Part shown: one piece after another, positions 27,188-36,706 of the stretch
Numbering within the stretch: the first letter of the stretch is position 1
How the letters are laid out: every line of letters starts with the position of its first letter
Origin: Hyphomicrobiales bacterium
GTDB taxonomy: Bacteria; Pseudomonadota; Alphaproteobacteria; Rhizobiales; Beijerinckiaceae
Assembly: GCA_947455725.1 (NCBI GenBank)
Contig: CANGPL010000005.1
Location: 23,056 to 87,055 of the forward strand
Length of the DNA: 64,000 nucleotides
Direction: 5' to 3'
Translations under genes and position numbers: made by a program
The notes under the pieces: model-generated
The model's input: only the letters and a program-made list of their open reading frames with translations
Told to the model about the DNA's origin: nothing
Database searches by the model: none

Positions 27188-28594
27188 ATGACCATCGTTC
27201 CCATCATTCTTTGTGGCGGCTCCGGCACTCGGTTATGGCCGGTGTCACGCGATAGTTTTCCAAAGCAGTTTGTGCCGTTGCTGGGTGAACTTTCGACCTT
27301 TCAGGCGACCTTGAAGCGGGTGGCGGATGGGGGTCTGTTTGGCAAGCCCGTGGTGGTGACCAATGAAAAATTCCGCTTTTTGGCTGAAGAACAGGCGGCA
27401 GCTGCCGGTATTGCGGTTGATATCATCATGGAGCCCATGCCGCGGGATTCTGCGGCGGCGATTGCTGCATCGGCGCATTATTTAAAGCACCACCGCGCAG
27501 GTACCATTGGCCTAGTCTTGGCCGCCGACCATGTTGTGGCAGATATTGCAGGATTTGCGGCAAGCGTCAGGGCTGCTGTGCCCGCCGCCGAAGCGGGCCG
27601 GATTGTTACGTTCGGTATTGCGCCTACCCATCCCTCCACGGCCTATGGTTATATTCGTCTAGGTGAAGCGGTCGAAGGGGATGCCAAGGCCGTTGCGATG
27701 TTTCTGGAAAAGCCGGATGCGGTTAAAGCAGGCCAGCTGATTGCCGAGGGATGCTTATGGAACTCGGGTAATTTCATGTTCCAGCCCGATGCGATGCTGG
27801 CTGAAATTCAAGCCTTCGCACCTGAGATTGCTGATGCCGCTGGTGAAGCGCTCGCCCATCACACGATGGATTTAGGCGCGCTGCGTTTAGGTGAAGCCGA
27901 ATTTGCCAAGGCTCCGAAAATCTCAATTGATTACGCCGTGATGCAAAAAACCAAGCTTGCAGCGGTTGTTAAAGCCTCGTTTGACTGGTCCGATATAGGT
28001 ACATGGGGCGCGCTGTGGGAGGCCTCAGATCGGGACGATAAAGGCAACCGTGTCAGCGGCAATGTCACGCTCTTGGGCACGAGCGGCAGTTTGGTTCATT
28101 CCGATGATGTCTTAACAACGGTCGCAGGGCTTGATGATGTTGTGGTTGTTACAACCCGCGATGCCGTCTTTGTTGCAAGCCGTGAGGCGTCGGGAGACGT
28201 CAAAAAGCTTGTTGAAGACATGAAAGCCAAAGGGGTTCGCGAGGCGAGCGAGCATCTAAAAATGTATCGCCCTTGGGGTGCCTATCAGCGCATTGATATT
28301 GGCAACCGGTTTCAGGTGAAACGCATCACGGTGAAGCCCGGTGGCCGCCTGTCACTGCAAAAGCACCACCACCGCTCCGAACACTGGGTTGTTGTCTCGG
28401 GCACGGCAGAGGTTACCGTTGGCGACAGAGTGATGGAGCTCCATGAGAATGAGAGCACTTATATTCCCATTGGGGAGATCCACCGTCTCGCCAATCCCGG
28501 CAAAGTGCCGCTCGAAATCATCGAGGTTCAAGTGGGTAGCTACACGGGCGAAGACGATATTGTGAGGATCGAGGATGTCTACGGGCGGGGGTAA
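27188..28594 (+). CDS. manC: Mannose-1-phosphate guanylyltransferase / mannose-6-phosphate isomerase
   Basis: Bifunctional type II enzyme supplying GDP-mannose for polysaccharides. The nucleotidyltransferase domain (about 1-285) has CGGSGTRLWPVSRDSFPKQF at 9-28 and LEKPDAVKAGQLIAEGCLWNSG in the acceptor region. The cupin isomerase domain (about 345-468) has PWGAYQRIDIGNRFQVKRI, the metal ligands QKHHHRSEHW, and HENESTYIPIGEIHRLANPG. It has an AAGGAG ribosome-binding site and its own transcription unit after the acs terminator. Confidence 0.95.
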   Translation: MTIVPIILCGGSGTRLWPVSRDSFPKQFVPLLGELSTFQATLKRVADGGLFGKPVVVTNEKFRFLAEEQAAAAGIAVDIIMEPMPRDSAAAIAASAHYLKHHRAGTIGLVLAADHVVADIAGFAASVRAAVPAAEAGRIVTFGIAPTHPSTAYGYIRLGEAVEGDAKAVAMFLEKPDAVKAGQLIAEGCLWNSGNFMFQPDAMLAEIQAFAPEIADAAGEALAHHTMDLGALRLGEAEFAKAPKISIDYAVMQKTKLAAVVKASFDWSDIGTWGALWEASDRDDKGNRVSGNVTLLGTSGSLVHSDDVLTTVAGLDDVVVVTTRDAVFVASREASGDVKKLVEDMKAKGVREASEHLKMYRPWGAYQRIDIGNRFQVKRITVKPGGRLSLQKHHHRSEHWVVVSGTAEVTVGDRVMELHENESTYIPIGEIHRLANPGKVPLEIIEVQVGSYTGEDDIVRIEDVYGRG

Positions 28595-28680
28595 GCCATT
28601 TTCCTTCTAAAAAGGCTCGACGAACGGTTTTTCTCATGACACCTTTCAACGGGATTTCTTAATCAGCCGCTGCGTGTATC

Positions 28681-29385
28681 GTGAAAAAGCCCATCCTTAT
28701 TGTCTTGCACCAGGAACAATCCTCGCCCGGTCGGGTAGGCTTTGAGCTTCGTAAGCGCGGCTATTCGCTTGATATTCGCCGTCCACCGCTTGGCGATCCG
28801 CTTCCGGATTCAGCAGCGCATCATTCTGGCATGGTTGTATTCGGTGGCCCGATGAGCGCCAATGACCCTGATGCGTGGATTACCGACGAGCTACGCTGCA
28901 TTGAGCGGTTCAATCAAGCAGACGTGCCTTATCTTGGGCTCTGCTTGGGCGCGCAAATGCTTTGTCGCGTTGTTGGCGCGCGCGTCTATAAGCATCCGGA
29001 GGAAGAGACCGAGATCGGCTATTATGATCTCTCGCCAACAAAAGCGGGATTGGCTTTGTCGCAGCAATGGGGTGGGGATTGGCCAACCCAAGTCTATCAT
29101 TGGCACCGTGAAGGGTTTGACCTGCCAAAAGGCGCCGAATTATTGGCCGAAGGTCGCTCGTTCCCCCATCAGGCTTTCAGGCTGGGGCAGCACGGATATG
29201 GGCTGCAATTCCACCCCGAAGTGACGTATGCGATGATCTGTCGGTGGACCACGCGTGCCTTTGAGCGCATGAACCACAAAGGGGCGCAGGAACCTCACGA
29301 GCATCGGTCAGGCTGGTTTCAGCATGACCACGCCGTCAAACTATGGCTTGATGGCTTTCTCGATCATTGGCTGCCAGCGACTTAA
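28681..29385 (+). CDS. Class I glutamine amidotransferase-like protein
   Basis: A 234-residue GATase1 domain standing alone, similar to stand-alone GMP-synthase-like amidotransferases. The nucleophile Cys is in YLGLCLGAQMLCRVVG near residue 83, and the His/Glu pair is in YGLQFHPEVTYA near 180. VVFGGPMSANDPDAW is the oxyanion region. These proteins often hydrolyse gamma-glutamyl compounds or transfer ammonia, but the partner cannot be named here. It starts at a GTG with no obvious ribosome-binding site, so the start is uncertain. Confidence 0.82.
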   Translation: MKKPILIVLHQEQSSPGRVGFELRKRGYSLDIRRPPLGDPLPDSAAHHSGMVVFGGPMSANDPDAWITDELRCIERFNQADVPYLGLCLGAQMLCRVVGARVYKHPEEETEIGYYDLSPTKAGLALSQQWGGDWPTQVYHWHREGFDLPKGAELLAEGRSFPHQAFRLGQHGYGLQFHPEVTYAMICRWTTRAFERMNHKGAQEPHEHRSGWFQHDHAVKLWLDGFLDHWLPAT

Positions 29386-29390
29386 ATCCG

Positions 29391-29933
29391 CTATTCGCCC
29401 GCTTCGGTTTCGACGACGCCGATATAAGGGAGCTGCCGATACGAATGCGCGACATCCATACCATAGCCAACGACGAACAGGTCGGGGCAGGAAAATCCGA
29501 CAAAGTCCGCTTCAATCGAAACAGCGCGCTTACCGGGCTTTTCAAGCAGGCAGCAGGTTAACACGCGAGCGCCACGGGCTGATAAAAGGTCTTTCGCAAA
29601 TGCAATCGTACGGCCCGATTCAAGAATATCGTCGATCAGGATCACATCGCGGTCACGAACATCGCTTTCGACATCTTTCAGAATGACAACTTGGCCAGAC
29701 GAGACGGTTGCATCGCGATAGCTCGATAAATGCATGAATTCGACTTGCGGCATTAAACCCTCATGATGCAAGGCGCGCATTAAATCGGCGGCAAACATGA
29801 AGCTGCCTTTTAAAATGGCAACGATCAGAAGATCTTTCGGGTTGCGCTTTGCAATTTCCGCCGCAATTTCTTGATTGCGGCGTGCGATCTTGTTCTCATC
29901 GATCAGAACGCGAACTCGTCTTTCCTGTACCAT
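29391..29933 (-). CDS. hpt: Hypoxanthine phosphoribosyltransferase
   Basis: Purine-salvage enzyme that converts hypoxanthine (and often guanine) to its nucleotide using PRPP. The 180-residue protein has the PRPP-binding signature DVILIDDILESGRTIAFAKD near 105 and the flexible loop LMHLSSYRDATVSSG near 70. The catalytic acid lies in the IDDILESGRT motif. The C-terminal DFVGFSCPDLFVVGYGMD with the conserved Asp stacks on the base. It is convergent with the amidotransferase gene, five bases apart. Confidence 0.93.
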   Translation of the reverse strand: MVQERRVRVLIDENKIARRNQEIAAEIAKRNPKDLLIVAILKGSFMFAADLMRALHHEGLMPQVEFMHLSSYRDATVSSGQVVILKDVESDVRDRDVILIDDILESGRTIAFAKDLLSARGARVLTCCLLEKPGKRAVSIEADFVGFSCPDLFVVGYGMDVAHSYRQLPYIGVVETEAGE

Positions 29934-29975
29934 CGTCTATTCCGATCCGAACAAGGGCGCTTCCTCCGCCCTTTA

Positions 29976-30617
29976 TCAGGCGCCGGAAAATTTGATGCTA
30001 ATGTTCTTAGCGTCCCTTGGCGGTGAGGCAAGTCTTGCTTTGAAGCTTACCGGCTCACCTTTCGATATTGTTGGGGCCGGTGAGGGAATCATCCACTGAA
30101 AAATTGTATTTTCGGCCTCATCCCGCATGGTGAACTGGATTTCAGGTAATTTCTTTGACATTTCCGAATCGGACCGGATTTCACCTTCGATAAGGAGAGA
30201 GGTTTCTCCTCTATCTGACCCGATCGACGTTTTCACATTGGCGAACGAAATACCTTGAAGGCCATTACCGGGTATCACGGCATCAATCCATCCAAAAGCG
30301 CGGGAAACAATCGATTCAGCGCCATTATTGAGGACAATAGCGGCCAATCCTGCCATTGCTGCGGCTGTCGCACCTAAGGTGACAAGCTTCAAATAAGGCC
30401 GCTTTTTATAGCCAGGTTGGTTCTTATGTGCTGAAACGACGTCAGAATTATCTGCCGTGTTGTGCAATTCGTCCGACTGGATCGTCGTTGGATCTTGAAT
30501 TTCTTCCGGCCGCCAAGATGTCTGACACGCCCCGCAGCGTACCAATTTTTGGTTTTGGCCAAGATCGGCAGCGCGGACGAGATAGGATCGGGAGCAATTT
30601 GGACAGACGATCAACAT
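29976..30617 (-). CDS. MJ0042-type zinc-ribbon membrane protein (DUF3426-like)
   Basis: A 213-residue protein with an N-terminal zinc ribbon (CPNC at 5-8 and CGAC at 32-35), a variable linker, one membrane helix around residues 93-112 (LVTLGATAAAMAGLAAIVL) and a periplasmic C-terminal domain of the DUF3426 kind. This layout is common in Alphaproteobacteria, with the gene divergent from ftsE as here. No function is established; a role linked to cell-envelope or division control is inferred from position. Confidence 0.8.
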   Translation of the reverse strand: MLIVCPNCSRSYLVRAADLGQNQKLVRCGACQTSWRPEEIQDPTTIQSDELHNTADNSDVVSAHKNQPGYKKRPYLKLVTLGATAAAMAGLAAIVLNNGAESIVSRAFGWIDAVIPGNGLQGISFANVKTSIGSDRGETSLLIEGEIRSDSEMSKKLPEIQFTMRDEAENTIFQWMIPSPAPTISKGEPVSFKARLASPPRDAKNISIKFSGA

Positions 30618-30705
30618 GACGAATCAGCTATGATGTTCAAATGGGACGAAAATTCGCTTCGGCCCGCATCATGCACCCACGACCTTAAAGAAGGTTGAAA
30701 GTTCT

Positions 30706-31410
30706 TTGCAGGCTTTTCCTTATCGCTCCGCCGGGGAGCTTGTCCGCTTTGAGAATGTCGGTTTGCGTTACGGCGTCGGGGCGGAAACCCTGACGGATGT
30801 CAGCTTTTCAATCGAGCCACAGTCGTTTCAGTTTCTAACCGGTGCTTCGGGTACTGGAAAGACGACTTTGTTGCGTTTGATCATGCAGGCTTTAAAGCCA
30901 ACGCGTGGAACCGTTGTTCTCTTCGGACAGGATACCAGCCTGCTCGAAAAAGATGGATTAACCGCTCTTCGTCGGCGAATGGGTATCGTTTTTCAAGATT
31001 TTCGACTGCTTGATCACCTTACGACCTATGAAAACGTGGCTCTTCCCTTGAAAGTCCAAGGCCGTGATGAGGTCACCTATCGCGCCGAGGTAACCGAATT
31101 ATTGAGTTGGGTTGGCTTGGGCGATCTCATCCATGCCAAGCCACCGGTGCTTTCTGGCGGGGAGAAGCAACGCGCCTCAATCGCGCGCGCCCTCGTCGCC
31201 CAGCCCGAATTGCTGCTTGCCGATGAGCCAACCGGTAATGTTGACCCGTCTTTGGCGCGTCGTTTGTTGCGGCTTTTTGTTGAAATGAACCGTTCCGGCA
31301 CCGCCATTCTTATCGCAACCCATGATCTCGGTCTCATGGACCAGATTGAAGGCGCCCGTCGCCTCGTTTTAGCGGATCGTCGTCTCTATGCTGAGGCCAG
31401 CGATGTCTGA
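30706..31410 (+). CDS. ftsE: Cell-division ATP-binding protein FtsE
   Basis: ATPase that, with FtsX, links division to peptidoglycan hydrolysis. The 234-residue protein has Walker A TGASGTGKTTLLRL near 43, the FtsE-type FQDFRLLDHLTTYENVALPL, signature LSGGEKQRASIARALV near 145, and Walker B LLLADEPTGNVDP. The start is a TTG at 30706 with AAGAAGG eleven bases upstream; no ATG or GTG fits the family N-terminus. The end overlaps ftsX by eight bases. Confidence 0.94.
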   Translation: MQAFPYRSAGELVRFENVGLRYGVGAETLTDVSFSIEPQSFQFLTGASGTGKTTLLRLIMQALKPTRGTVVLFGQDTSLLEKDGLTALRRRMGIVFQDFRLLDHLTTYENVALPLKVQGRDEVTYRAEVTELLSWVGLGDLIHAKPPVLSGGEKQRASIARALVAQPELLLADEPTGNVDPSLARRLLRLFVEMNRSGTAILIATHDLGLMDQIEGARRLVLADRRLYAEASDV

Positions 31411-32350
31411 AAATCGCTTCGTGCAGCCGGTATTTTATGGACGATTGAGACGATTATTACCGCTTTTCCGGCGGGATCCGTTGGTCGCGGCCGATCAGGT
31501 GACCGATCGTGCGCTCATTACCGTCGTCGCCATTTTGACCTTTTTAGCCGCAATCACCGCAGGTGCAGCGCAATTTGCCGTCGGAACCGCCATGCATTGG
31601 CGGGTTATGATGGCGTCCGAATTGACCGTACAGCTCAAACCACAAGGCGCACGGTCTATTGATGCCGATATTGTGCGGGTTAGCGATATTCTTCGAGGCA
31701 CTCCCGGTATTACCACCGTGAAAACACTCTCTCGCGACGAATCCGCCAAGCTCTTGGAGCCATGGATTGGTTCCGCTTCCTCTCTCGAGAGCCTGCCCAT
31801 ACCGCGTCTCATTACGGTCAGAATTGATACGGATCAGCCGCCCGATCTCGTGGCTCTACGAAAGGCAATATCGGACGCTGTTCCCGCCGCAAGCCTTGAT
31901 GACCATCGAACATGGACCAAAAAATTGGGTCGCTTGTCCGATATCTTTCTGACCTCAGCCGCGATTGCGCTGGTGCTCGTTATCGTAGCGACAGGTCTAA
32001 CGATTGTCTTTGCAACGCGCGGCGCGATGGCTGGCAATCGCGAGATCATCGAGGTTTTGCATTTTATTGGGGCGGATGACCGCTATATCGCCGCCCAATT
32101 TCAGAGCCATTTCGCCGTTTTGGGGGTTCGGGGCGGGTTAATCGGCGGCGGAGCAGCGCTTTTATTAATCCTCGCCCTTAAAATTGGCTCGGCAGCCTCC
32201 CTCACGGTCGATTTTTCCGGAAGCGTTAGCCCCGGTCTTCTTGACTGGGCAACTGTCCTCGTCACGTTTGCCGTGATTGTCTTGGTGGGGCTTGTTGCAG
32301 GTGTCGCGTCGCGGATTACTGTCTATCGGACCATTGGGCGCCTATCCTGA
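31403..32350 (+). CDS. ftsX: Cell-division protein FtsX
   Basis: A 315-residue permease-like partner of FtsE with four membrane segments: one at about 38-58, followed by a ~115-residue periplasmic loop, and three in the C-terminal half (SAAIALVLVIVATGLTIVFA, a middle one, and LVTFAVIVLVGLVAGVA). The RGAMAGNREIIEVLHFIGA segment is the conserved cytoplasmic motif after helix 2. The loop is where FtsX recruits EnvC. The ATG at 31403 is preceded by TGAGG; the upstream ATG at 31388 lies deeper in ftsE. Confidence 0.92.
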   Translation: MSENRFVQPVFYGRLRRLLPLFRRDPLVAADQVTDRALITVVAILTFLAAITAGAAQFAVGTAMHWRVMMASELTVQLKPQGARSIDADIVRVSDILRGTPGITTVKTLSRDESAKLLEPWIGSASSLESLPIPRLITVRIDTDQPPDLVALRKAISDAVPAASLDDHRTWTKKLGRLSDIFLTSAAIALVLVIVATGLTIVFATRGAMAGNREIIEVLHFIGADDRYIAAQFQSHFAVLGVRGGLIGGGAALLLILALKIGSAASLTVDFSGSVSPGLLDWATVLVTFAVIVLVGLVAGVASRITVYRTIGRLS

Positions 32351-32497
32351 TCATACGATGCGTGATTTAGCTCCAAAACAATGAAAACAGGCTCGCGAAA
32401 AGTGGATCTTTGGTTTACGGATCAACGAAAGATGATCCAATTTGCGGTGTGAAATGGCTTTTAATGGCCTTGGTCGACTGAAAGAAGAAGGTTCTCA

Positions 32498-33217
32498 ATG
32501 CCGATAAGGGCGTTTTTCTTTATGGTAGCTCTCTATCTCAGTCTGATCGCGTTTATGCTGGTTGGCCTGATCGTGCTCATCCTGCCTCGCCGCGCTATGA
32601 CCGTCTTGGCAAGGGCCTGGGGGCATTATTTTCTTTGGTTATGTCGCGTATTAGGCGGCATCAAGGTTGAATTTCGCGGGCTTCAAAATATCCCCAAAGG
32701 CCCGTTGCTGGTGGCAGCTAAACACCAATCGGTCTGGGAAACCTTTATGTTGTTGGGATTGTTTGACGATCCCTGCTTCATTCTGAAACGTGAACTCACC
32801 TTCATCCCGTTTTTCGGTTGGTTCATTTATAAAATGCGTAATGTGCCGATTAATCGAAAAGACGGTTCACGCGCTTTGATTAAATTGACGCGCGCCGCAG
32901 ATCGCGAAATTCATGCCGATAAGGGGCGTCAAATACTGGTTTTCCCCGAAGGCACACGTCGGCCGCCGGGGGCTCCTCCGGCCTATCGCTTTGGTGTTGC
33001 AAAGCTTTACGAAGTGCTCAATGTGCCATGCCTTCCCATTGGTTTGAATTCAGGCGTCTATTGGCCTCGCCGCTCGATGAAACTCAAACGCGGAACGATC
33101 ATTGTCGATATCATGCCACCCATTCAGCCTGGCCTAGAACGCAATGAATTTTTTGCGTTGGTTCAAGAACAAATCGAACGCAGTTCTAACCAATTGATCG
33201 CCGAGGCTTCTCGGTGA
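32498..33217 (+). CDS. plsC: 1-acyl-sn-glycerol-3-phosphate acyltransferase
   Basis: Adds the second acyl chain to form phosphatidic acid. The 239-residue protein has an N-terminal membrane helix (about 3-30), the catalytic block KHQSVWETF near 76 (HX4E instead of the common HX4D), PINRKDGSRALIKL near 115, and FPEGTRRPPGAPPAYRFG near 150, then VPCLPIGLNSGVYWPRR. The Glu variant also occurs in alphaproteobacterial relatives as far as I recall. The 147 bases upstream of it hold no gene. Confidence 0.9.
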   Translation: MPIRAFFFMVALYLSLIAFMLVGLIVLILPRRAMTVLARAWGHYFLWLCRVLGGIKVEFRGLQNIPKGPLLVAAKHQSVWETFMLLGLFDDPCFILKRELTFIPFFGWFIYKMRNVPINRKDGSRALIKLTRAADREIHADKGRQILVFPEGTRRPPGAPPAYRFGVAKLYEVLNVPCLPIGLNSGVYWPRRSMKLKRGTIIVDIMPPIQPGLERNEFFALVQEQIERSSNQLIAEASR

Positions 33218-33289
33218 TGTCGGCGTTTTCATATGTGCGCCAGCGGTATGTTCAGCCTGCCTTTTGCCGGCAATTAATCGGATTGCGGC

Positions 33290-35059
33290 ATGTCGGATAA
33301 GCCAAATTTAAAAACGCTTGTCAGTGATTTTGGCGTCCTAAAAAGGCTCGTCGCCGAAAATCTCCGCGTGTTTCTTCCGCGTTACGCCATCGCTATTTTT
33401 TGCATGGCGATTGTCGCTACGGCCACGGGCTTCAGCGCATGGATCATGCGTGATTTGATCAATAAGGTTTTCATTGATCGTGACGCCAGCGTGATGTTTT
33501 TTATCTGCGGAAGCGTTGCAATTATTTATATTCTCAAAGGCCTTGCTTCGTATGGGCAGGAAGTGATCTTAGCGCGCATTGGCAATGCTATCGTCGCCGC
33601 AACCCAGCGCAAAATCTTTAACGCCATTCTTGCGCAAGACGTGCCCTTTTTTCAAAAGAATGCCTCATCGGATCTCGTCACGCGGATTACGTATAACGCT
33701 CAAGCCGCAAGCTCGGCGCTTAATCTCATTGCGACATCGTTAGGTCGAGATCTTCTAACGGTCGCAGGTCTTTTATTCGTGATGATCTCGCAAGATATCG
33801 TGTTAACCGGCATCGCTTTGATTGGACTGCCTGTTTTATTTGGTGTGGTCACTCAGCTTTTGCGCCGTGTTCGAATTCTTTTTGGCAGCGAAGTACGCTC
33901 GGTCGCAGCCACCGTTGCCACCATTCAAGAAGCCATTCACGGTATCCGCGTTATTAAAGCCTTTCGGCTTGAAGACGCGATGCGCCAGCGCATGGCAGGC
34001 TCTGTGGGATCGGTTGAACGCCTGTCTAATCGCATGGTTGGCGTGCAGGCCGTCACCGTTCCCTTGATTGACACGCTGGGCGGTATTGCCGTTTCAAGCG
34101 TGATTTTTTACGGCGGGTGGCGCGTGATTTATGAGGGCGCGACGCCGGGTGAGTTTTTTTCATTCATCACCGCTCTTTTGATGATGACGGAACCCGCTCG
34201 TCGTCTTGCGCGGTTGCATTTGTCACTAGCGGCATCGGCTGTTGGTGTTCGAATGCTTTATGAATTGGTTGATTTGCCGCCATCCACCATGGACAAGGTC
34301 GATGCACAACCTTTGAATCTCATAAAGGGTGATATCGTCTTATCGTCTGTTTCATTCGGCTATGATGCTGAATCACCCATTCTTCATGATGTTAATTTGC
34401 AAGCTAAGGGCGGTGAAATCACGGCGCTTGTTGGCCTCTCTGGAAGCGGTAAATCAAGCATCTTTAATTTGATCATGCGCTTCTGGTCGCCGCAAAGCGG
34501 CAAGGTCATGATTGACGGTCAATCGTTGTCTGACATTGCTTCAGCCTCGCTCTATGATCATATTTCGCTGGTCGGTCAGGATGTCTTTTTGTTCGAAGGC
34601 ACAATTGCTGAGAATATAATGCGCGGCATGCCCGATGCCAGCGAGCAGGACATGATCGAAGCAGCGCGCAAAGCTGCCGCACATGACTTCATCATGTCGT
34701 TGCCGGATGGCTACGCAACCATCGTCGGCGAGTTCGGCAGCAAATTATCGGGCGGTCAACGCCAGCGTATTGCAATTGCGCGTGCGTTTCTAAAAGATGC
34801 GCCCATCTTGCTGCTTGATGAACCGACTTCTGCTTTGGATGCTGAATCGGATGCCGCGATCCAAGAGGCTCTGTCCCGTTTGATGCATGGCCGCACAACC
34901 CTCATCATCGCTCATCGGCTCGCAACGGTTGCGCATGCGAATACGATTTATGTTCTTGATCAGGGACGTATTGTTGAACAGGGCCCGCACAAAGAGGTTC
35001 TTGCAAAAGGCGGCGTCTATTCTCGCCTCTATGACTTACAATTTGCAGGCACAGATTGA
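33290..35059 (+). CDS. MsbA-like ABC exporter (fused membrane and ATPase domains)
   Basis: A 589-residue half-transporter. The N-terminal ~320 residues hold six membrane helices of the type IV exporter fold; the C-terminal domain has Walker A GLSGSGKSSIFNL near 380, signature LSGGQRQRIAIARAF near 486, Walker B ILLLDEPTSALD and the H-loop IIAHRLATV. It is nearest in layout to MsbA and related lipid or multidrug exporters. Position behind plsC suggests a lipid-linked substrate, but none can be read from the sequence. Confidence 0.85.
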   Translation: MSDKPNLKTLVSDFGVLKRLVAENLRVFLPRYAIAIFCMAIVATATGFSAWIMRDLINKVFIDRDASVMFFICGSVAIIYILKGLASYGQEVILARIGNAIVAATQRKIFNAILAQDVPFFQKNASSDLVTRITYNAQAASSALNLIATSLGRDLLTVAGLLFVMISQDIVLTGIALIGLPVLFGVVTQLLRRVRILFGSEVRSVAATVATIQEAIHGIRVIKAFRLEDAMRQRMAGSVGSVERLSNRMVGVQAVTVPLIDTLGGIAVSSVIFYGGWRVIYEGATPGEFFSFITALLMMTEPARRLARLHLSLAASAVGVRMLYELVDLPPSTMDKVDAQPLNLIKGDIVLSSVSFGYDAESPILHDVNLQAKGGEITALVGLSGSGKSSIFNLIMRFWSPQSGKVMIDGQSLSDIASASLYDHISLVGQDVFLFEGTIAENIMRGMPDASEQDMIEAARKAAAHDFIMSLPDGYATIVGEFGSKLSGGQRQRIAIARAFLKDAPILLLDEPTSALDAESDAAIQEALSRLMHGRTTLIIAHRLATVAHANTIYVLDQGRIVEQGPHKEVLAKGGVYSRLYDLQFAGTD

Positions 35060-35090
35060 ATAGCATTCGAAATTCGGCAAAGATCATTGG

Positions 35091-35729
35091 ATGAAGCGGA
35101 CCAAGAACCCTCGTCCTTCGCCACCCTTACCGCCGCATGCGCGCGCTATGCGGATAGGCCTGTTGGGCGGTTCGTTTAACCCGCCTCACGCCGCCCATCG
35201 GATGATCAGCCTTATGGCCTTGAAGCGATTGGGGCTTGATCAGGTCTGGTGGCTTGTTACCCCCGGCAATCCGCTGAAAGACAATTCGGCCTTACCCGAT
35301 CCGTCCGCGCGGCAAGCACAGGCCGTCGAAATGGCCAATCACCCGCGAATCAAGGTGAGTCTCCTCGAGGATGCAATTGGCACGCGATACACCTATGACA
35401 CGCTCGCTTGGTTGAAAGCGCGTTATCCCTCGGTGCATTTTGTCTGGCTGATGGGGGCGGATAATTTGGCTGGCTTTCATCGCTGGGCGCGTTGGCGCGA
35501 TATTATGACCATGCTGCCAATTGCCATTTTTGATCGTCCGGGCTCGACTTTTTCCGCTTCCCGAGCGCATGCGGCCTTGGCTTTTACCCGATTTCGTCAC
35601 CCGGAGCATACAGCCAAACACCTTGTGCTTGGCAAAGGGCCAGCTTGGATTTTCTTTCATGGTCGCCGCTCGGGTCTCTCCTCAACCCAATTACGCGACC
35701 GTCATAAAAACATCCGTAATCAGGATTAG
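35091..35729 (+). CDS. nadD: Nicotinate-nucleotide adenylyltransferase
   Basis: Makes deamido-NAD from nicotinate mononucleotide and ATP. The 212-residue protein has the nucleotidyltransferase motif GLLGGSFNPPHAAH near 22-35, WWLVTPGNPLKD near 50, WLMGADNLAGFHRW near 120, and the C-terminal SSTQLRD. The first 19 residues are basic and proline-rich and not part of the fold; an ATG at 35148 would remove them. It is the first gene of the nadD-rsfS-rlmH-envC-ctpA run. Confidence 0.92.
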   Translation: MKRTKNPRPSPPLPPHARAMRIGLLGGSFNPPHAAHRMISLMALKRLGLDQVWWLVTPGNPLKDNSALPDPSARQAQAVEMANHPRIKVSLLEDAIGTRYTYDTLAWLKARYPSVHFVWLMGADNLAGFHRWARWRDIMTMLPIAIFDRPGSTFSASRAHAALAFTRFRHPEHTAKHLVLGKGPAWIFFHGRRSGLSSTQLRDRHKNIRNQD

Positions 35730-35793
35730 GTTGAAAATCGGAGCCGGATCAGGCATCATCCTTTTGTCCTGATAATGGGATTAAACCTCGAAG

Positions 35794-36216
35794 GTGACGA
35801 CACTGACACAACAGATTTCGCGTGCCGCGACAACGACGTCCCGGCCCTCCGCCATCGCCGCCAAGCCGGCTGAACGGAGCGACATGCTGTCAAGCATTCT
35901 TGAAACACTTGACGATGCGAAGGCCGAACAAACGGTCGTTATTGATCTGACAGGCAAGACCACACTCGCAGACGCCATGGTGATCACCACGGGTCGCGTG
36001 AATCGTCATGTCAGCGCAATTTCTGACCAGGTCATCGAAATGCTGAAGCAAAAGGGCCATACCGGCCTTCGCGTGGAAGGGCAGCCGCATTGTGACTGGG
36101 TTCTCATTGATGCCGGTGATGTAATCTTGCACGTGTTCCGCCCTGAAGTTCGTAGCTTCTATAATCTCGAAAAGATGTGGGGCTCCGATCGTCCCGCTGA
36201 GCGCGGCGTTTCTTGA
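35794..36216 (+). CDS. rsfS: Ribosomal silencing factor RsfS
   Basis: Binds ribosomal protein L14 and blocks subunit joining in starvation. The RsfS core covers about residues 32-135 with VVIDLTGKTTLADAMVITTG, HVSAISDQVIEML, and EGQPHCDWVLIDAGDVILHVF. The GTG at 35794 gives 140 residues with a low-complexity leader that many rhizobial RsfS proteins also have. The ATG at 35884 (111 residues) has GGAG four bases upstream and is a real alternative. It lies between nadD and rlmH, the usual order. Confidence 0.92.
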   Translation: MTTLTQQISRAATTTSRPSAIAAKPAERSDMLSSILETLDDAKAEQTVVIDLTGKTTLADAMVITTGRVNRHVSAISDQVIEMLKQKGHTGLRVEGQPHCDWVLIDAGDVILHVFRPEVRSFYNLEKMWGSDRPAERGVS

Positions 36217-36226
36217 TCGTTTCACT

Positions 36227-36706
36227 GTGAAGATTACGCTCCTTGCCGTTGGTCGATTAAAAGAAGGGCCGGAGCGCGCTTTAGTGGTCCGGTATCTCGA
36301 GCGCTCTCGCGATCTTGGAAAAGCGCTTGGCTTTACGGGATTTGACGTTGTCGAACTTCCCGAAAGCCGTGCCACACGGGCTGATGATCGGAAGATCGAA
36401 GAGGGCCGCTCGCTCGTAACGCGTCTTGAGGGGATGGCGCATATTGCGCTCGACGAGACGGGCCAATCTCCGACAAGCGAAGAATTTGCGCGGTGGAACG
36501 CGAAATTACGCGATAGTGGCACAAGAAATGTTGCCTTTGTAATCGGCGGGGCCGACGGGCTCGATCCGATGGTCGCCAATACCGCGCAATACAAGCTCGC
36601 ATTTGGAGCGATGACTTTGCCACACCAACTTGCTCGAATCGTCCTATCGGAACAATTGTATCGCGCCATGACGCTTTTGGCTGGCCATCCCTATCATCGC
36701 CCTTGA
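36227..36706 (+). CDS. rlmH: 23S rRNA pseudouridine-1915 N3-methyltransferase RlmH
   Basis: SPOUT methyltransferase acting on pseudouridine 1915 of 23S rRNA. The 159-residue protein starts with MKITLLAVGRLKEGPE, has FVIGGADGLDP (SAM-binding knot) near 105, and ends with LSEQLYRAMTLLAGHPYHRP, the conserved tail. It starts at a GTG ten bases after rsfS. Its stop overlaps the GTG proposed for envC. Confidence 0.95.
   Translation: MKITLLAVGRLKEGPERALVVRYLERSRDLGKALGFTGFDVVELPESRATRADDRKIEEGRSLVTRLEGMAHIALDETGQSPTSEEFARWNAKLRDSGTRNVAFVIGGADGLDPMVANTAQYKLAFGAMTLPHQLARIVLSEQLYRAMTLLAGHPYHRP

Noticed and set aside
32351..32497. Possible dispersed repeat before plsC
   Set aside because: The stretch vaguely recalls rhizobial intergenic repeats, but no second copy was seen in this window.
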